DNA of 64,000 nucleotides from Sphingobium cupriresistens (GTDB lineage Bacteria > Pseudomonadota > Alphaproteobacteria > Sphingomonadales > Sphingomonadaceae), in assembly GCF_004152865.1 (NCBI RefSeq), contig NZ_SEOO01000002.1:62001-126000 (forward strand), read 5' to 3'. Shown one piece after another: positions 44,944 through 55,827 of this stretch. Every line of letters begins with the position of its first letter. Position 1 is the stretch's first letter. The notes under the pieces were generated by a model. It ran no database searches. It saw only the letters and a list, made by a program, of their open reading frames with translations, and was not told the DNA's origin. Position numbers and translations under genes: made by a program.

Positions 44944-44960
44944 TAGATAGCTAACTAATG
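44941..44960. promoter_or_regulatory. Predicted MarR operator
   Basis: CATTAGATAG-CTAACTAATG is a 20-base palindrome with one mismatched pair (positions 44947 and 44954). The 5' end lies on the start codon of the MarR gene, so a bound dimer would block the promoter or the transcription start of the efflux operon. Confidence 0.7.
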
Positions 44961-45042
44961 AAAATTGTCAATGGCGTGTTGCTGTCACACTCGTTGTCGC
45001 ACGATGGAAATGGGCCGTGCGATCGATCCGCCATATGCCGTG

Positions 45043-45108
45043 CTCCCGCGCAGGCGGGAGTCCAGTCCTGCCGTCTGACTGGGCTCCTGCCTGCGCGGGA
45101 GCCCAGTC
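45043..45108. repeat. Pair of palindromic repeats (REP-like doublet)
   Basis: CTCCCGCGCAGGCGGGAG (45043-45060) is followed by an inverted relative (45077-45108) whose arms GACTGGGCTCC and GGAGCCCAGTC form an 11-base stem around TGCCTGCGCG. The two units are head to head. The pair lies upstream of the MarR gene and 9 bases after the end of the gene at 45117. Confidence 0.75.
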
Positions 45109-45116
45109 AAAGCGCC

Positions 45117-45419
45117 TTACGCCCGGCGCGTCCCGTTAAAGGCCGACGCCCCGAACGCGCCCAGTTGCATCGTGCCGGTGATGGCGTCGCCCGCCACCGC
45201 GGCCTCGCATTCCAGCGTCATCGGCATGGGCATGGTCATCTCCATCTTCCATGTCAGCGCGTCGCCATCGACCTTGCCATCGACCACGTCCAGCGACCCC
45301 ATCATCCCGGCGAAGGTCCCGTTGAAACGGTCGCCGCTGCTGACGACGGTGAACACGCCCTTCTGGTCGCCCATCGGCGTCTTGGCCACGCAATCATAAG
45401 CGCCATCTACGGTTGCCAT
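45117..45419 (-). CDS. Conserved hypothetical protein, 100 aa
   Basis: The sequence MATVDGAYDCVAKTPMGDQKGVFTVVSSGDRFNGTFAGMMGSLDVVDGKVDGDALTWKMEMTMPMPM... alternates short beta strands, is Gly/Met-rich, and has no signal peptide or membrane segment. It looks like a small beta-barrel or lipocalin-like fold. I do not recognise a named family, but the pattern (DGxYDCxxKTPMGDQ, KVDGDALTW) is that of a conserved cytoplasmic protein. It lies 23 bases after the start-proximal end of the M16 peptidase gene's downstream side, on the same strand. Confidence 0.7.
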   Translation of the reverse strand: MATVDGAYDCVAKTPMGDQKGVFTVVSSGDRFNGTFAGMMGSLDVVDGKVDGDALTWKMEMTMPMPMTLECEAAVAGDAITGTMQLGAFGASAFNGTRRA

Positions 45420-45442
45420 ATCCAGTCTCCTTTACGTTCGCG

Positions 45443-48316
45443 TCAATCCGCGAGTGTGCCCATTTCCACCGGCAGCCCCACCGCGTCAAGCTGCGGTCGC
45501 ACCAGCTTGGCGTCGCCGACCACGACCCAGATCAGCCGGTCGGGGTTGATCGCCTCGCGCGCGGCCTTGTCGAAGTCCGCGGCGGTCATGGCGCGATAGA
45601 CTTTGGGCAATGTCTCGTAATAATCGTCCGGCCGGCCGACCAGGCTGTTGCGCATCATCGCGGACAGCAGGTCCGACGATGTCTCGAAACTGCCCGGCAG
45701 CGACAGGATCTGGCTGTTGATCGTCTGGTTGCGCTCCGCCTCCGTCGTGCCCTTGGTCGTCAGATAGTCCTTGATGTCCTGCCGCGCGGCGATGATCGAC
45801 TCGCCGGTCTTGTCGGTCTGCACCGGCGCATAGACCAGCAGCGGGATCGCCTCCTTGACGCCCGGCAGCGCCGTACCTGCGCCATAGGCCCAACCCTTCG
45901 TCTCGCGCAGGTCCATCGTCAGGCGCGACGTCGTGCTGCCGCCCAGCACTTCATTGGCGGTCTGCAACGTCACCGGGTTGTCGGTCCCCGCCTTGTTGGT
46001 CAACAACCCGCCCAGGATCAGCGATTGCGGGCTTTGCGGCTTGTCGATCAGGATGATCCGTGACGGACGCATCATCTTGTCCATGCGGAACGTCTTGGTC
46101 CCCTTCGCCGTCTTGGGCGCCTTCCAGTCGCCGAAGCGCTTTTCCAGCAGCGGCATCAATTCGGCCAGCGTCGTATCGCCCGCGACGAAGATGGTCGCAT
46201 TGTCGGGCCGCAGCCAGGCGTCGTGGAAGGCGGTCAGGTCCGCCCGCGTCACCGCCTTGACGCCGCTTTCCGTGCCAGACCCGGTGAAGGGAATGCCATA
46301 GGGATGAGCCTGCCCATAGAGCAGGGGCGGCAGCATCCGCTGCGCGATCGCCATCGGCTCGGTCTTTTCCGACGCGATCCGGGTCAGCACCTGCCCGCGC
46401 AGTCGCTCGACCTCGGCCGGCGCGAAGGCGGGGTTGCGGATCACATCGGCCAGCAGGCCCAACGACGCATCCAGATTGGGCTTCAGTGCGAACAGGCCGA
46501 CATTGGTCCGGTCCATGCTGTTGGCCGCGCTGATCGACGCGCCCAGCCTTTCCTGCTCCTCGGCGATCTGCACCGACGACCGGGTTGTGGTGCCTTCGTC
46601 CAGCAACGCGGCGGTCAGCCCCGCCGTGCCCAGCTTGGCCCGGTCGTCGGCGGCATTCCCTGCGTCGAAAGCGACCGATATCCGCACCGTCGGCACCGTC
46701 GCGCGATGGGCCAGAACCACCGGGATGCCGTTCTTCAATGTGGCATGTTCGACATCGGGAAAGTCCAGATCCTTGACCGGCTCGATCGGCGGCTCGGCGA
46801 TCTTGGTCGGCGCGGCCAAAGCCCCTGCCTGCGTCGTGATGACGGGCGCGGCGGCATCGGGATTGCGGAAGAAGGCGGGCCTGTGCGTCGCATTCCCCGC
46901 CAACGCATTGTCCGCGGCGCTACGCTCGCCCGGCGCCACGGTCAGGCGCAACACGGGCCGGCCCAGCCATTTGCGCGCCGCCGCGCTCACCGTTTCGGGC
47001 GTCGCCCCGGCATAAACGGCCAGGTCTTTCTTATATTTGGCCGGATCGTTGGAATAGACCGCACCCTCGGCCAGCGTCACCGCCTTGCCCGAAAAGCCGC
47101 CGACCTTTTCCAGCCCGGAAATAGTGCCCGCCGCCTGGGTGGTCGCCGCGCGCAGCACTTCGTCCGCGCTCGGCCCCTTGGCGAGATAATCGGCCAGCAG
47201 CGCGTCCAGCCGCTTGCCCACCGCCACCGGGTCGGCGCCCGGCTTCACGTCCACGGTGATCTCGGCGATGCTCAGCTTCTCGAACGGCTGGATGCTGGCC
47301 TTCACGCTGACCGCGACCTTCTCGTCGCGCACCAGCACATTGTCGAGCCGCGAGGATTTAAGCCCCCCAAACACTGTCATCGCCAGGTCCAGCTGTTGCA
47401 AATCGGCCGAATTGACCCCCGGCACGATCCAGTTGCGATACAGCCGCGTCGCCGCGACATTGTCGTGCATCACCTTTTCGACATCCTTGTCGAGGCTCGG
47501 CACGGTCGCGTCCACATCCTTGGGGGCCGGGCCGGCGGCGATATTGCCGAACCACTTCTCGACCTTCGTCTTGGCGGTTGCGGCATCAATGTCGCCCGCC
47601 AGCACCAGCACGGCGTTGTTCGGCCCATAATGGGTCTTGAACCAGCTCTGGACGTCGGCCAGGCTCGCCGCGTTCAGGTCCGCCATCGACCCGATGGTGG
47701 AGTGGCGATAGGGATGGCCCGCGGGCAGCATCGCGTCGAGCTGCGCATATTCGACCAGGCCATAAGGCTCATTCTCGCCCATCCGCTTTTCATTCTGCAC
47801 GACGCCGCGCTGCGTATCCAGCTTGGCCTGCGTCACCGCGCCCAGCAGATGCCCCATGCGATCCGATTCCAGGAACAAGGCCCGGTCGAGCGCGCCGGTC
47901 GGCACCGTCTCGAAATAATTGGTGCGGTCGAACCAGGTCGTCCCGTTCCAGTCGGTCGCGCCGATATCTTCCAGCCGTCCGAAGAAGGGACCATCGGCAT
48001 TTTCCGAGCCATAGAACATCAGATGCTCGAACAGATGGGCAAAGCCGGTCTTGCCGACAGGTTCATAACGCGACCCGACATGATACCAGATCGACACCGC
48101 CACCACCGGCGCCTTGCGGTCGGTATGGACGATGACGCGCAGCCCGTTCTTCAGCGTGAATTCCTCATAAGGAATATCGACCTGGGACACGAGGCTGGCG
48201 ACCGGGGCGGGCGCTGCGGCCGCTACGGGCTTGGCGGCCTGCGCCATGGGAGACAGCGCCAGAACCGACAGGCCCAGCATCAGGGACAGGCGGCGCGACA
48301 TCAGGGAAAGGGCCAT
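45443..48316 (-). CDS. M16 family metallopeptidase (two-domain pitrilysin type)
   Basis: 957 aa with a signal peptide ending AQA|AKPVAA. The N-terminal half has the inverted zinc motif HLFEHLMFYGSE near residue 100, with the downstream Glu in the NEKRMGENEPYG region. The C-terminal half (from about 510, LKNGIPVVLAHRATVPTVRISVAFDAGN) is an inactive-type M16 repeat. Such periplasmic proteases degrade peptides inside a clam-shell chamber. It is divergent from the M28 peptidase gene, with 168 bases between starts. Confidence 0.93.
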   Translation of the reverse strand: MALSLMSRRLSLMLGLSVLALSPMAQAAKPVAAAAPAPVASLVSQVDIPYEEFTLKNGLRVIVHTDRKAPVVAVSIWYHVGSRYEPVGKTGFAHLFEHLMFYGSENADGPFFGRLEDIGATDWNGTTWFDRTNYFETVPTGALDRALFLESDRMGHLLGAVTQAKLDTQRGVVQNEKRMGENEPYGLVEYAQLDAMLPAGHPYRHSTIGSMADLNAASLADVQSWFKTHYGPNNAVLVLAGDIDAATAKTKVEKWFGNIAAGPAPKDVDATVPSLDKDVEKVMHDNVAATRLYRNWIVPGVNSADLQQLDLAMTVFGGLKSSRLDNVLVRDEKVAVSVKASIQPFEKLSIAEITVDVKPGADPVAVGKRLDALLADYLAKGPSADEVLRAATTQAAGTISGLEKVGGFSGKAVTLAEGAVYSNDPAKYKKDLAVYAGATPETVSAAARKWLGRPVLRLTVAPGERSAADNALAGNATHRPAFFRNPDAAAPVITTQAGALAAPTKIAEPPIEPVKDLDFPDVEHATLKNGIPVVLAHRATVPTVRISVAFDAGNAADDRAKLGTAGLTAALLDEGTTTRSSVQIAEEQERLGASISAANSMDRTNVGLFALKPNLDASLGLLADVIRNPAFAPAEVERLRGQVLTRIASEKTEPMAIAQRMLPPLLYGQAHPYGIPFTGSGTESGVKAVTRADLTAFHDAWLRPDNATIFVAGDTTLAELMPLLEKRFGDWKAPKTAKGTKTFRMDKMMRPSRIILIDKPQSPQSLILGGLLTNKAGTDNPVTLQTANEVLGGSTTSRLTMDLRETKGWAYGAGTALPGVKEAIPLLVYAPVQTDKTGESIIAARQDIKDYLTTKGTTEAERNQTINSQILSLPGSFETSSDLLSAMMRNSLVGRPDDYYETLPKVYRAMTAADFDKAAREAINPDRLIWVVVGDAKLVRPQLDAVGLPVEMGTLAD

Positions 48317-48484
48317 GAGAACCTCATGAAAAGGGGAGCTTTAGCGAGTGCAGAACGCGGCTGAAGCGACAATGGGCGCAGCATAGCGGGCCGTTTTAGA
48401 CGTGCAATACGCTTATTGCTGGACATGGCCGGGGGAGGGCGGCAATCCTCCATCGATACCGTAATCCAGTGGACATATCCTTTC

Positions 48485-50137
48485 ATGAAAACCGCCATTG
48501 CCTTCGCCGCCATGACGGCGCTGTTGTTGCCCGCCGCCCTCTCGGCTCAGAACGCCGCCGATCCGGTCTTCACCCCCGCGGCCATGCGCGCCCATGTCGA
48601 ATTTCTCGCCGACGACCTGTTGAAAGGTCGCGACACCGGCAGCGAAGGGCATGAGATCGCCGCCCGCTACGTCGCCAGCCAGTTCGACGGTCTCGGCCTC
48701 GAGCCTGCCGGCGACAATGGTAGCTGGCTCCAGCGCATCACCTTCCAGAAAACCGAATTTGACAAAACGCCCGCCACGCTGACCGTCACCGGCCCGGCCG
48801 GGGCGAAAAGCTTCACCCACGCCGGCGACGTGATCGTCGGCATAAACGCCGACCAGCCGCATCTTGACGTCACGGCGCCGCTCGTCTTCGTCGGCTATGG
48901 CCTTGAAAATGCGCGGCTTGGCCTCAACGACTATGCCGGCCTCGACGTGAAGGGAAAGATCGTCGTCACCCTGCGCGGCTATCCCAAGGGGCTGCCGAGC
49001 GAGGAGGGCGCACATCTTTCCGCCACCAAGGGGAAGATCGCCGAATCCCATGGCGCGATCGGCATGATCGCGTTCAACACGCTCCAGTCGGCCAAGGCCC
49101 GTCCCTGGGCGCGGATGGTGCAGTTCGCCGACGAACCCGATTTCACCTGGGTTTCGCCCGAAGGCGTGCCGTTCAACGCGGCACCGGGCCTGCGCGCGTC
49201 CGCGATGCTGAACGATCCGGCGGCACAGGCTGTGTTCGCCGGCGCGCCCACGACCATCGCCGCGATCCGCAAGGCCGCCGACAAGCCGGGCGGCAAGCCG
49301 AAGGGCTTCGCGCTCAAGACCGGCGTGACGATCAAGGCCGACACGGTCAGCCAGCGCGTCACCAGCCCCAATGTCGTCGCCATCCTGCCCGGCAGCGACC
49401 CGAAACTTAAAGACGAATATGTCGTCCTCTCCGCCCATCTCGACCATATCGGTGTCAGTGCCGCCAAGCCTGGCGACGCGCCGGACAAGGACCGGATCAA
49501 CAATGGCGCGCTGGACAATGGCGCGGGCATCGCCACCATGCTGGAAGTCGCCCGCGCCATGGCTGAGGCGCCGGACAAACCGCGCCGCTCGATCATCTTC
49601 CTGGCCTCCACGGCGGAGGAAAAGGGCCTGCTCGGCGCCGACTATTATGCCCGTCATCCCAGCGTCCCGGTCAGGCAGATCGTCGGCAATGTCGATCTCG
49701 ACATGCCCTTGCTGCTCTATCCCTTTACCGACCTCATCGCCTTCGGCGCGGATCATTCCACGCTGGGACCGATCGTGGCCAAGGCGGTCGCGCCCATGGG
49801 CGTGAAGCTCTCGCCCGATCCAATGCCGCAGGAGACGATCTTCGTGCGCTCGGACCATTATATGTTCGTGAAACAGGGCGTCCCCGCCGTCTTCCTCGCC
49901 ACCGGCTATGCCAATGGCGGCGAAAAGGCTTGGGAAGCGTTCCTGGGCGGCGCCTATCACCACCCCGGCGATGACATGAGCCAGAAGATCGACTGGACCG
50001 CCGGCGCCCGCTTTGCCGAGGCCAATTACCGCATCACCCGCGCCATGGCGGATGGCGATGCCGCGCCCCTCTGGTATCAGGCGGATTTCTTCGGCGACAC
50101 CTTCGCGCCGACTGTGTCCAAGGCGGCCAAGCCCTGA
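48485..50137 (+). CDS. M28 family metallopeptidase
   Basis: 550 aa from the ATG at 48485, with signal peptide MKTAIAFAAMTALLLPAALSAQ. A PA-domain-like insert (about 115-290) sits inside the peptidase. The zinc ligands are recognisable: HLDHIG, NGALDNGAGIA, TAEEKGLLGA (catalytic and metal Glu), NVDLDMP and the late YHHPGDD. Members are secreted aminopeptidases or glutamate carboxypeptidase-like enzymes. The divergent M16 peptidase suggests a shared role in periplasmic peptide turnover. Confidence 0.92.
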   Translation: MKTAIAFAAMTALLLPAALSAQNAADPVFTPAAMRAHVEFLADDLLKGRDTGSEGHEIAARYVASQFDGLGLEPAGDNGSWLQRITFQKTEFDKTPATLTVTGPAGAKSFTHAGDVIVGINADQPHLDVTAPLVFVGYGLENARLGLNDYAGLDVKGKIVVTLRGYPKGLPSEEGAHLSATKGKIAESHGAIGMIAFNTLQSAKARPWARMVQFADEPDFTWVSPEGVPFNAAPGLRASAMLNDPAAQAVFAGAPTTIAAIRKAADKPGGKPKGFALKTGVTIKADTVSQRVTSPNVVAILPGSDPKLKDEYVVLSAHLDHIGVSAAKPGDAPDKDRINNGALDNGAGIATMLEVARAMAEAPDKPRRSIIFLASTAEEKGLLGADYYARHPSVPVRQIVGNVDLDMPLLLYPFTDLIAFGADHSTLGPIVAKAVAPMGVKLSPDPMPQETIFVRSDHYMFVKQGVPAVFLATGYANGGEKAWEAFLGGAYHHPGDDMSQKIDWTAGARFAEANYRITRAMADGDAAPLWYQADFFGDTFAPTVSKAAKP

Positions 50138-50147
50138 CGGCAAAATA

Positions 50148-50166
50148 GGGGGAGCCTGGCTCCCCC
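50148..50166. terminator. Hairpin between convergent genes
   Basis: GGGGGAGC, loop CTG, GCTCCCCC: an 8-base perfect stem between the M28 peptidase and the outer-membrane protein gene. It has no U run, so it may work with other factors. Confidence 0.5.
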
Positions 50167-50176
50167 CACCCTAGAA

Positions 50177-51280
50177 TCAGAAGCGGTAGCCGACCGTCAG
50201 AGTCAGCGAGTCATAATCTGCATTCTTGAAATATTCGTTCTTCGCATGGGTGTAGAGCAAACCAACGCGCAGCAGGTCGCTGCCCGCGCGCTGCTCCGTC
50301 TCGCGCATGCGGAAACCGAAATTGATCGCGGCTTCATGCACCTGCTCGAACGCCATCGTGTCCTTGGCGCCCAGGGTGAAGACATAGCTGGTGCGCAGCG
50401 ACGTCTGGCGCCCGAACATCCGGCCGCCCAATGGCAACTGATAGGCCAGCCCGTTACGGAACCACCAGTTGCGCTGCTTGAAATAGTCGGCGCTGTCCTG
50501 GCTGGTGATGCCGGTGCGGACCGTCTGGGTATAGCCGACCAGATTGCCCATGGTCAGTTCGCCACGCCCGATGCCGGCAAAGCGATAGTTGCTGGACAGG
50601 GTCGCCGACGCCAGTTCACCATCGCCGCCCAGCCCCTTGCTGGCGTCGGTGGCGGTATAGGACACGCGCGGGGTCAGCCACCAATTGGTGCTGACCGGAA
50701 TCTGCACGCCCACGCCCAGCCCGATCGAAAAGGCCTTCAGGCCGCCATGCGCGCTGGCAAGGCCGCCGGCCGTGCTGTTGACGTTCAGATATCGCGCCGG
50801 GACGGTGATCAGCAAGCGGGTGCGGTTGCGTTCCGACAGACGGATGCCCTTGGCATATTTAAGGTCGAAACGCTGGCCATCCTCATTGGCGACGCTCCAC
50901 GCCGTCGCCGCGCCGCCGATCGTGTCTGAATCGCCGTCCAAGTCGAAATCGAAATCCATGTCCAGCGCATCGGCGACCGCCCGGAAATTGGCGCTGTCGG
51001 GGCTACCGCAGCTCAGTTGCAGCGGTGTGCTGTTTGCAAAGGAAAAGGGAATGCCGAGAGTCGTCAACTGGCTGGTGCGCAACGGCACGATGCCGCCCGT
51101 CACAGTGGGTACGTTGATCCGTTCTACGCCAGTCGCATCGATATAGGGAATATAGGTGCCCGGAACCAGGCCGATCGGCGATGCGCCGATCGTGTAGCCC
51201 CCGACGGCGTCGCAATGGGTGTTGGCATAGGCTGCCGGCGTGGAAGCCAGCATGGCCGCTAGAATGACGAGTCGCTTCAC
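50177..51280 (-). CDS. Predicted outer-membrane beta-barrel protein
   Basis: 367 aa. A clean signal peptide ends AAYA|NTHCD. From about residue 130 the sequence alternates short amphipathic strands (FDLKYAKGIRL, TRLLITVPARYL, LKAFSIGLGVGVQIPV, WWLTPRVSYTAT) and ends LTLTVGYRF, with the terminal Phe typical of BAM substrates. The N-terminal 100 residues with two Cys and the acidic DMDFDFDLDGDSD are distinct and may form a plug or periplasmic part. Function is not recognised; possibly a porin-like channel. Divergent from clpB. Confidence 0.75.
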   Translation of the reverse strand: MKRLVILAAMLASTPAAYANTHCDAVGGYTIGASPIGLVPGTYIPYIDATGVERINVPTVTGGIVPLRTSQLTTLGIPFSFANSTPLQLSCGSPDSANFRAVADALDMDFDFDLDGDSDTIGGAATAWSVANEDGQRFDLKYAKGIRLSERNRTRLLITVPARYLNVNSTAGGLASAHGGLKAFSIGLGVGVQIPVSTNWWLTPRVSYTATDASKGLGGDGELASATLSSNYRFAGIGRGELTMGNLVGYTQTVRTGITSQDSADYFKQRNWWFRNGLAYQLPLGGRMFGRQTSLRTSYVFTLGAKDTMAFEQVHEAAINFGFRMRETEQRAGSDLLRVGLLYTHAKNEYFKNADYDSLTLTVGYRF

Positions 51281-51408
51281 GAAATTTTCCCCCCGGAATA
51301 ATGCGGTGCGACCCGGTGGAATCGATTAGAAGAAGAAATCGGATCTGCCTAGATGGTGCGAAGGTGCCGGGCTTACCGCGGTGGGCGACAAAGTCTGTTT
51401 CCGCTCTT

Positions 51409-51428
51409 GTGTTGCTATTGGGCAACAC
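51409..51428. promoter_or_regulatory. Inverted repeat upstream of clpB
   Basis: GTGTTGC, loop TATTGG, GCAACAC: a 7-base perfect inverted repeat 34 bases before the clpB ATG. It is not the CIRCE element. It may be an operator or the 5' leader hairpin of the transcript. Confidence 0.4.
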
Positions 51429-51461
51429 TACATCAGGGGCAATTCACTCCAAGGGGCTATC

Positions 51462-54041
<2,580 letters not shown>

Positions 54042-54044
54042 GGC

Positions 54045-54078
54045 AAAAGGCCCGCCGAATCGATCGGCGGGCCTTTCT
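54045..54078. terminator. Bidirectional rho-independent terminator after clpB
   Basis: AAAGGCCCGCCGA (54046-54058), loop ATCGA, TCGGCGGGCCTTT (54064-54076): a 13-base perfect stem flanked by A and T runs, between convergent genes. Confidence 0.85.
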
Positions 54079-54107
54079 CCCTCATGGCGCAGAAAAAGCG
54101 GAAGCGA

Positions 54108-54365
54108 TCAGCCGCTTGGGTTCATGCCCGCTCGGCTGCGGGTAATCAAATCGTCGGCGTCACGATTCTGCTGCTCGCTCATCGCCCGCCATTCCGCATT
54201 GGTCTTGCAGATGCGCTCCTTGCGCACCAGCGATCCGGTGACGGCGATTCGCTTGCAACGGGTGGCATTCGGATCGTTGCGATCCAGCGCTGGCTTGTCC
54301 TGCGCCAGCGCTGGCATCGCCATGGCGAACAAGCTGGCGGCCATCATGGTTTTCAAAATACGCAC
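54108..54365 (-). CDS. Small secreted protein with two cysteines, unknown function
   Basis: 85 aa. The signal peptide MRILKTMMAASLFAMAMPALAQ is clear, leaving a mature 63-residue peptide: DKPALDRNDPNATRCKRIAVTGSLVRKERICKTNAEWRAMSEQQNRDADDLITRSRAGMNPSG. The RCKR...GSLVRKERICKT...EW core with one Cys pair recurs, from memory, in small exported proteins of sphingomonads, possibly forming a disulfide. No catalytic or binding motif is known. It is followed by the terminator shared with clpB. Confidence 0.75.
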   Translation of the reverse strand: MRILKTMMAASLFAMAMPALAQDKPALDRNDPNATRCKRIAVTGSLVRKERICKTNAEWRAMSEQQNRDADDLITRSRAGMNPSG

Positions 54366-54434
54366 CTATAATCTCCCAGAAAGGCGGCCTGGCTGGTCCT
54401 GCCTCTTCGCGTGAACCCCGCTGCCTGCCGTCGA

Positions 54435-55715
54435 TCAGATGGTCGCGCGGACGTCACTCGTCTTGCTCGCATCGGCTGTGGCATAGAATTGCTTCAATAA
54501 TTGCTGCTCTTCAAGCGACAAATGCGGGTTCCACACGTCGAATATCAACACGGCGCGGACATGCTCGCTCTCGTTCCACGCTTCATGCTCTATCGTGTCG
54601 TCGAAGGCGAAGGCGACGCCTTCTTCCCAGGCCCGCGTTTCGCCACCGACCCGAAATAAGCAGCCCGGCGGCACGACCAGCGGCAAATGGACGATGGCGC
54701 GGCTGTTGGTGACGCCGGTATGCGCGGGAATCCGGCTTTTGGGCTTGAGCAGCGAAAAGAAGGCGGACGGCGCACGGCCGGGAATGTCGGCGCGGGGCAG
54801 CGCCTCCAGCGCGGCGACCGTTTGCGGACAGGCGGAGCAGATCGCTTCGTTGCGCACGCCATATTCCCACAGGAAGGACGCGCCCCAATCAAGCGATCCG
54901 TCGAGCGCGGTCCATTTATTTTCCGGCGTCCCCGCCTCCTGTCGCACATAGGGGCGGACCGCGCCGCCATCTTTCGCGATCAACGCCAGAAATTCGGCGC
55001 GGATCGCATCGGCTTGCGCCTCCAACTGCGCCATCCACGGGAAATGCGCTCGATCGAAAAATTCGTCGGCGGGCAAGAAGGGGTAATGCAGGCCGGAACA
55101 TTGGTTTTGATAGAGGGTGCGGCGCCCGAACTCCCGGTCCAGGCACGCCTGGAACCGGCGCTGCGTCAGCGCGTCGGCGCTGCGCAGCCGGTCGGCCAAT
55201 CCCGCTTCCACGAAAGCGGCGAAGCGCGCATGATGGTCGCCGACGAAGCGGCGGGCCTGCGCCAGTATCTCCAGCAGTTGAGGCGGAATGTCGGCCATGC
55301 CAGTGGTCAGCGCCAGCACCTTGTTCCAGCTGTCGGCTGCGCCTTGCGCCTCGTCCAGCCGTTGCTGCAATTGCGCCATGCGAATCTGCGCCATCAGGTT
55401 GCGCTGGTCGATCGCGATCGCCCGGCTCAACGCAGCCCGTTCCGCTTCCGCCGCGCCCAGGCCACGTTCGGCCGAGGCGACGTTCATCCATAAAGCGGCC
55501 TCGCCTGGATCGACCTGTGCCGCTGCGACGAAATGGACGCGCGCCGCCGCGAAATCCTGACGGTCCAGCGCGATAAGCCCCCGCAGGTTCAGCAGTTGCG
55601 GTTCGCCCGGCCGGCGCGTTAGCGCCTTGCCCACTATGCGATCCGCCTCTGCGTCCCGGCCCTGCCGCCGTGCCTCGATCGCCTGTTGCAGCAACCGCCC
55701 GACCGTTACGTCCAT
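54435..55715 (-). CDS. TPR protein with aspartyl/asparaginyl beta-hydroxylase domain
   Basis: 426 aa. The N-terminal 150 residues are tetratricopeptide-like repeats (EARRQGRDAEADRIVGKALTRRPGEPQLLNLRGLIAL). The C-terminal 200 residues are an AspH-type 2-oxoglutarate/Fe(II) dioxygenase: SRIPAHTGVTNSRAIVHLPLVVPPGCLFRVGGETRAWEEGVAFAFDDTIEHEAWNES, with His in PAHTG and IEHE, and the Arg in VRAVLIFDVW for 2-oxoglutarate. No signal peptide, so it acts in the cytoplasm. It is divergent from the sulfotransferase-like gene. Confidence 0.88.
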   Translation of the reverse strand: MDVTVGRLLQQAIEARRQGRDAEADRIVGKALTRRPGEPQLLNLRGLIALDRQDFAAARVHFVAAAQVDPGEAALWMNVASAERGLGAAEAERAALSRAIAIDQRNLMAQIRMAQLQQRLDEAQGAADSWNKVLALTTGMADIPPQLLEILAQARRFVGDHHARFAAFVEAGLADRLRSADALTQRRFQACLDREFGRRTLYQNQCSGLHYPFLPADEFFDRAHFPWMAQLEAQADAIRAEFLALIAKDGGAVRPYVRQEAGTPENKWTALDGSLDWGASFLWEYGVRNEAICSACPQTVAALEALPRADIPGRAPSAFFSLLKPKSRIPAHTGVTNSRAIVHLPLVVPPGCLFRVGGETRAWEEGVAFAFDDTIEHEAWNESEHVRAVLIFDVWNPHLSLEEQQLLKQFYATADASKTSDVRATI

Positions 55716-55827
55716 AAAGCTCCCCAGCCTCTTGCCCGTCCATCGCTACCAGAAGCCCATGCGCTGGCAAGGGGCCGTAATCCCGCATGACTTGTACATG
55801 CGAAAAACCCATGCGAAGGCGGGAGGC

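Noticed and set aside
46223-48364. Long plus-strand open frame opposite the M16 peptidase
   Set aside because: A composition shadow of the real gene; no recognisable motif.
51281-51461. CIRCE/HrcA element or sigma32 promoter for clpB
   Set aside because: The TTAGCACTC half-sites are absent, and no -35/-10 pair fits the sigma32 consensus well.
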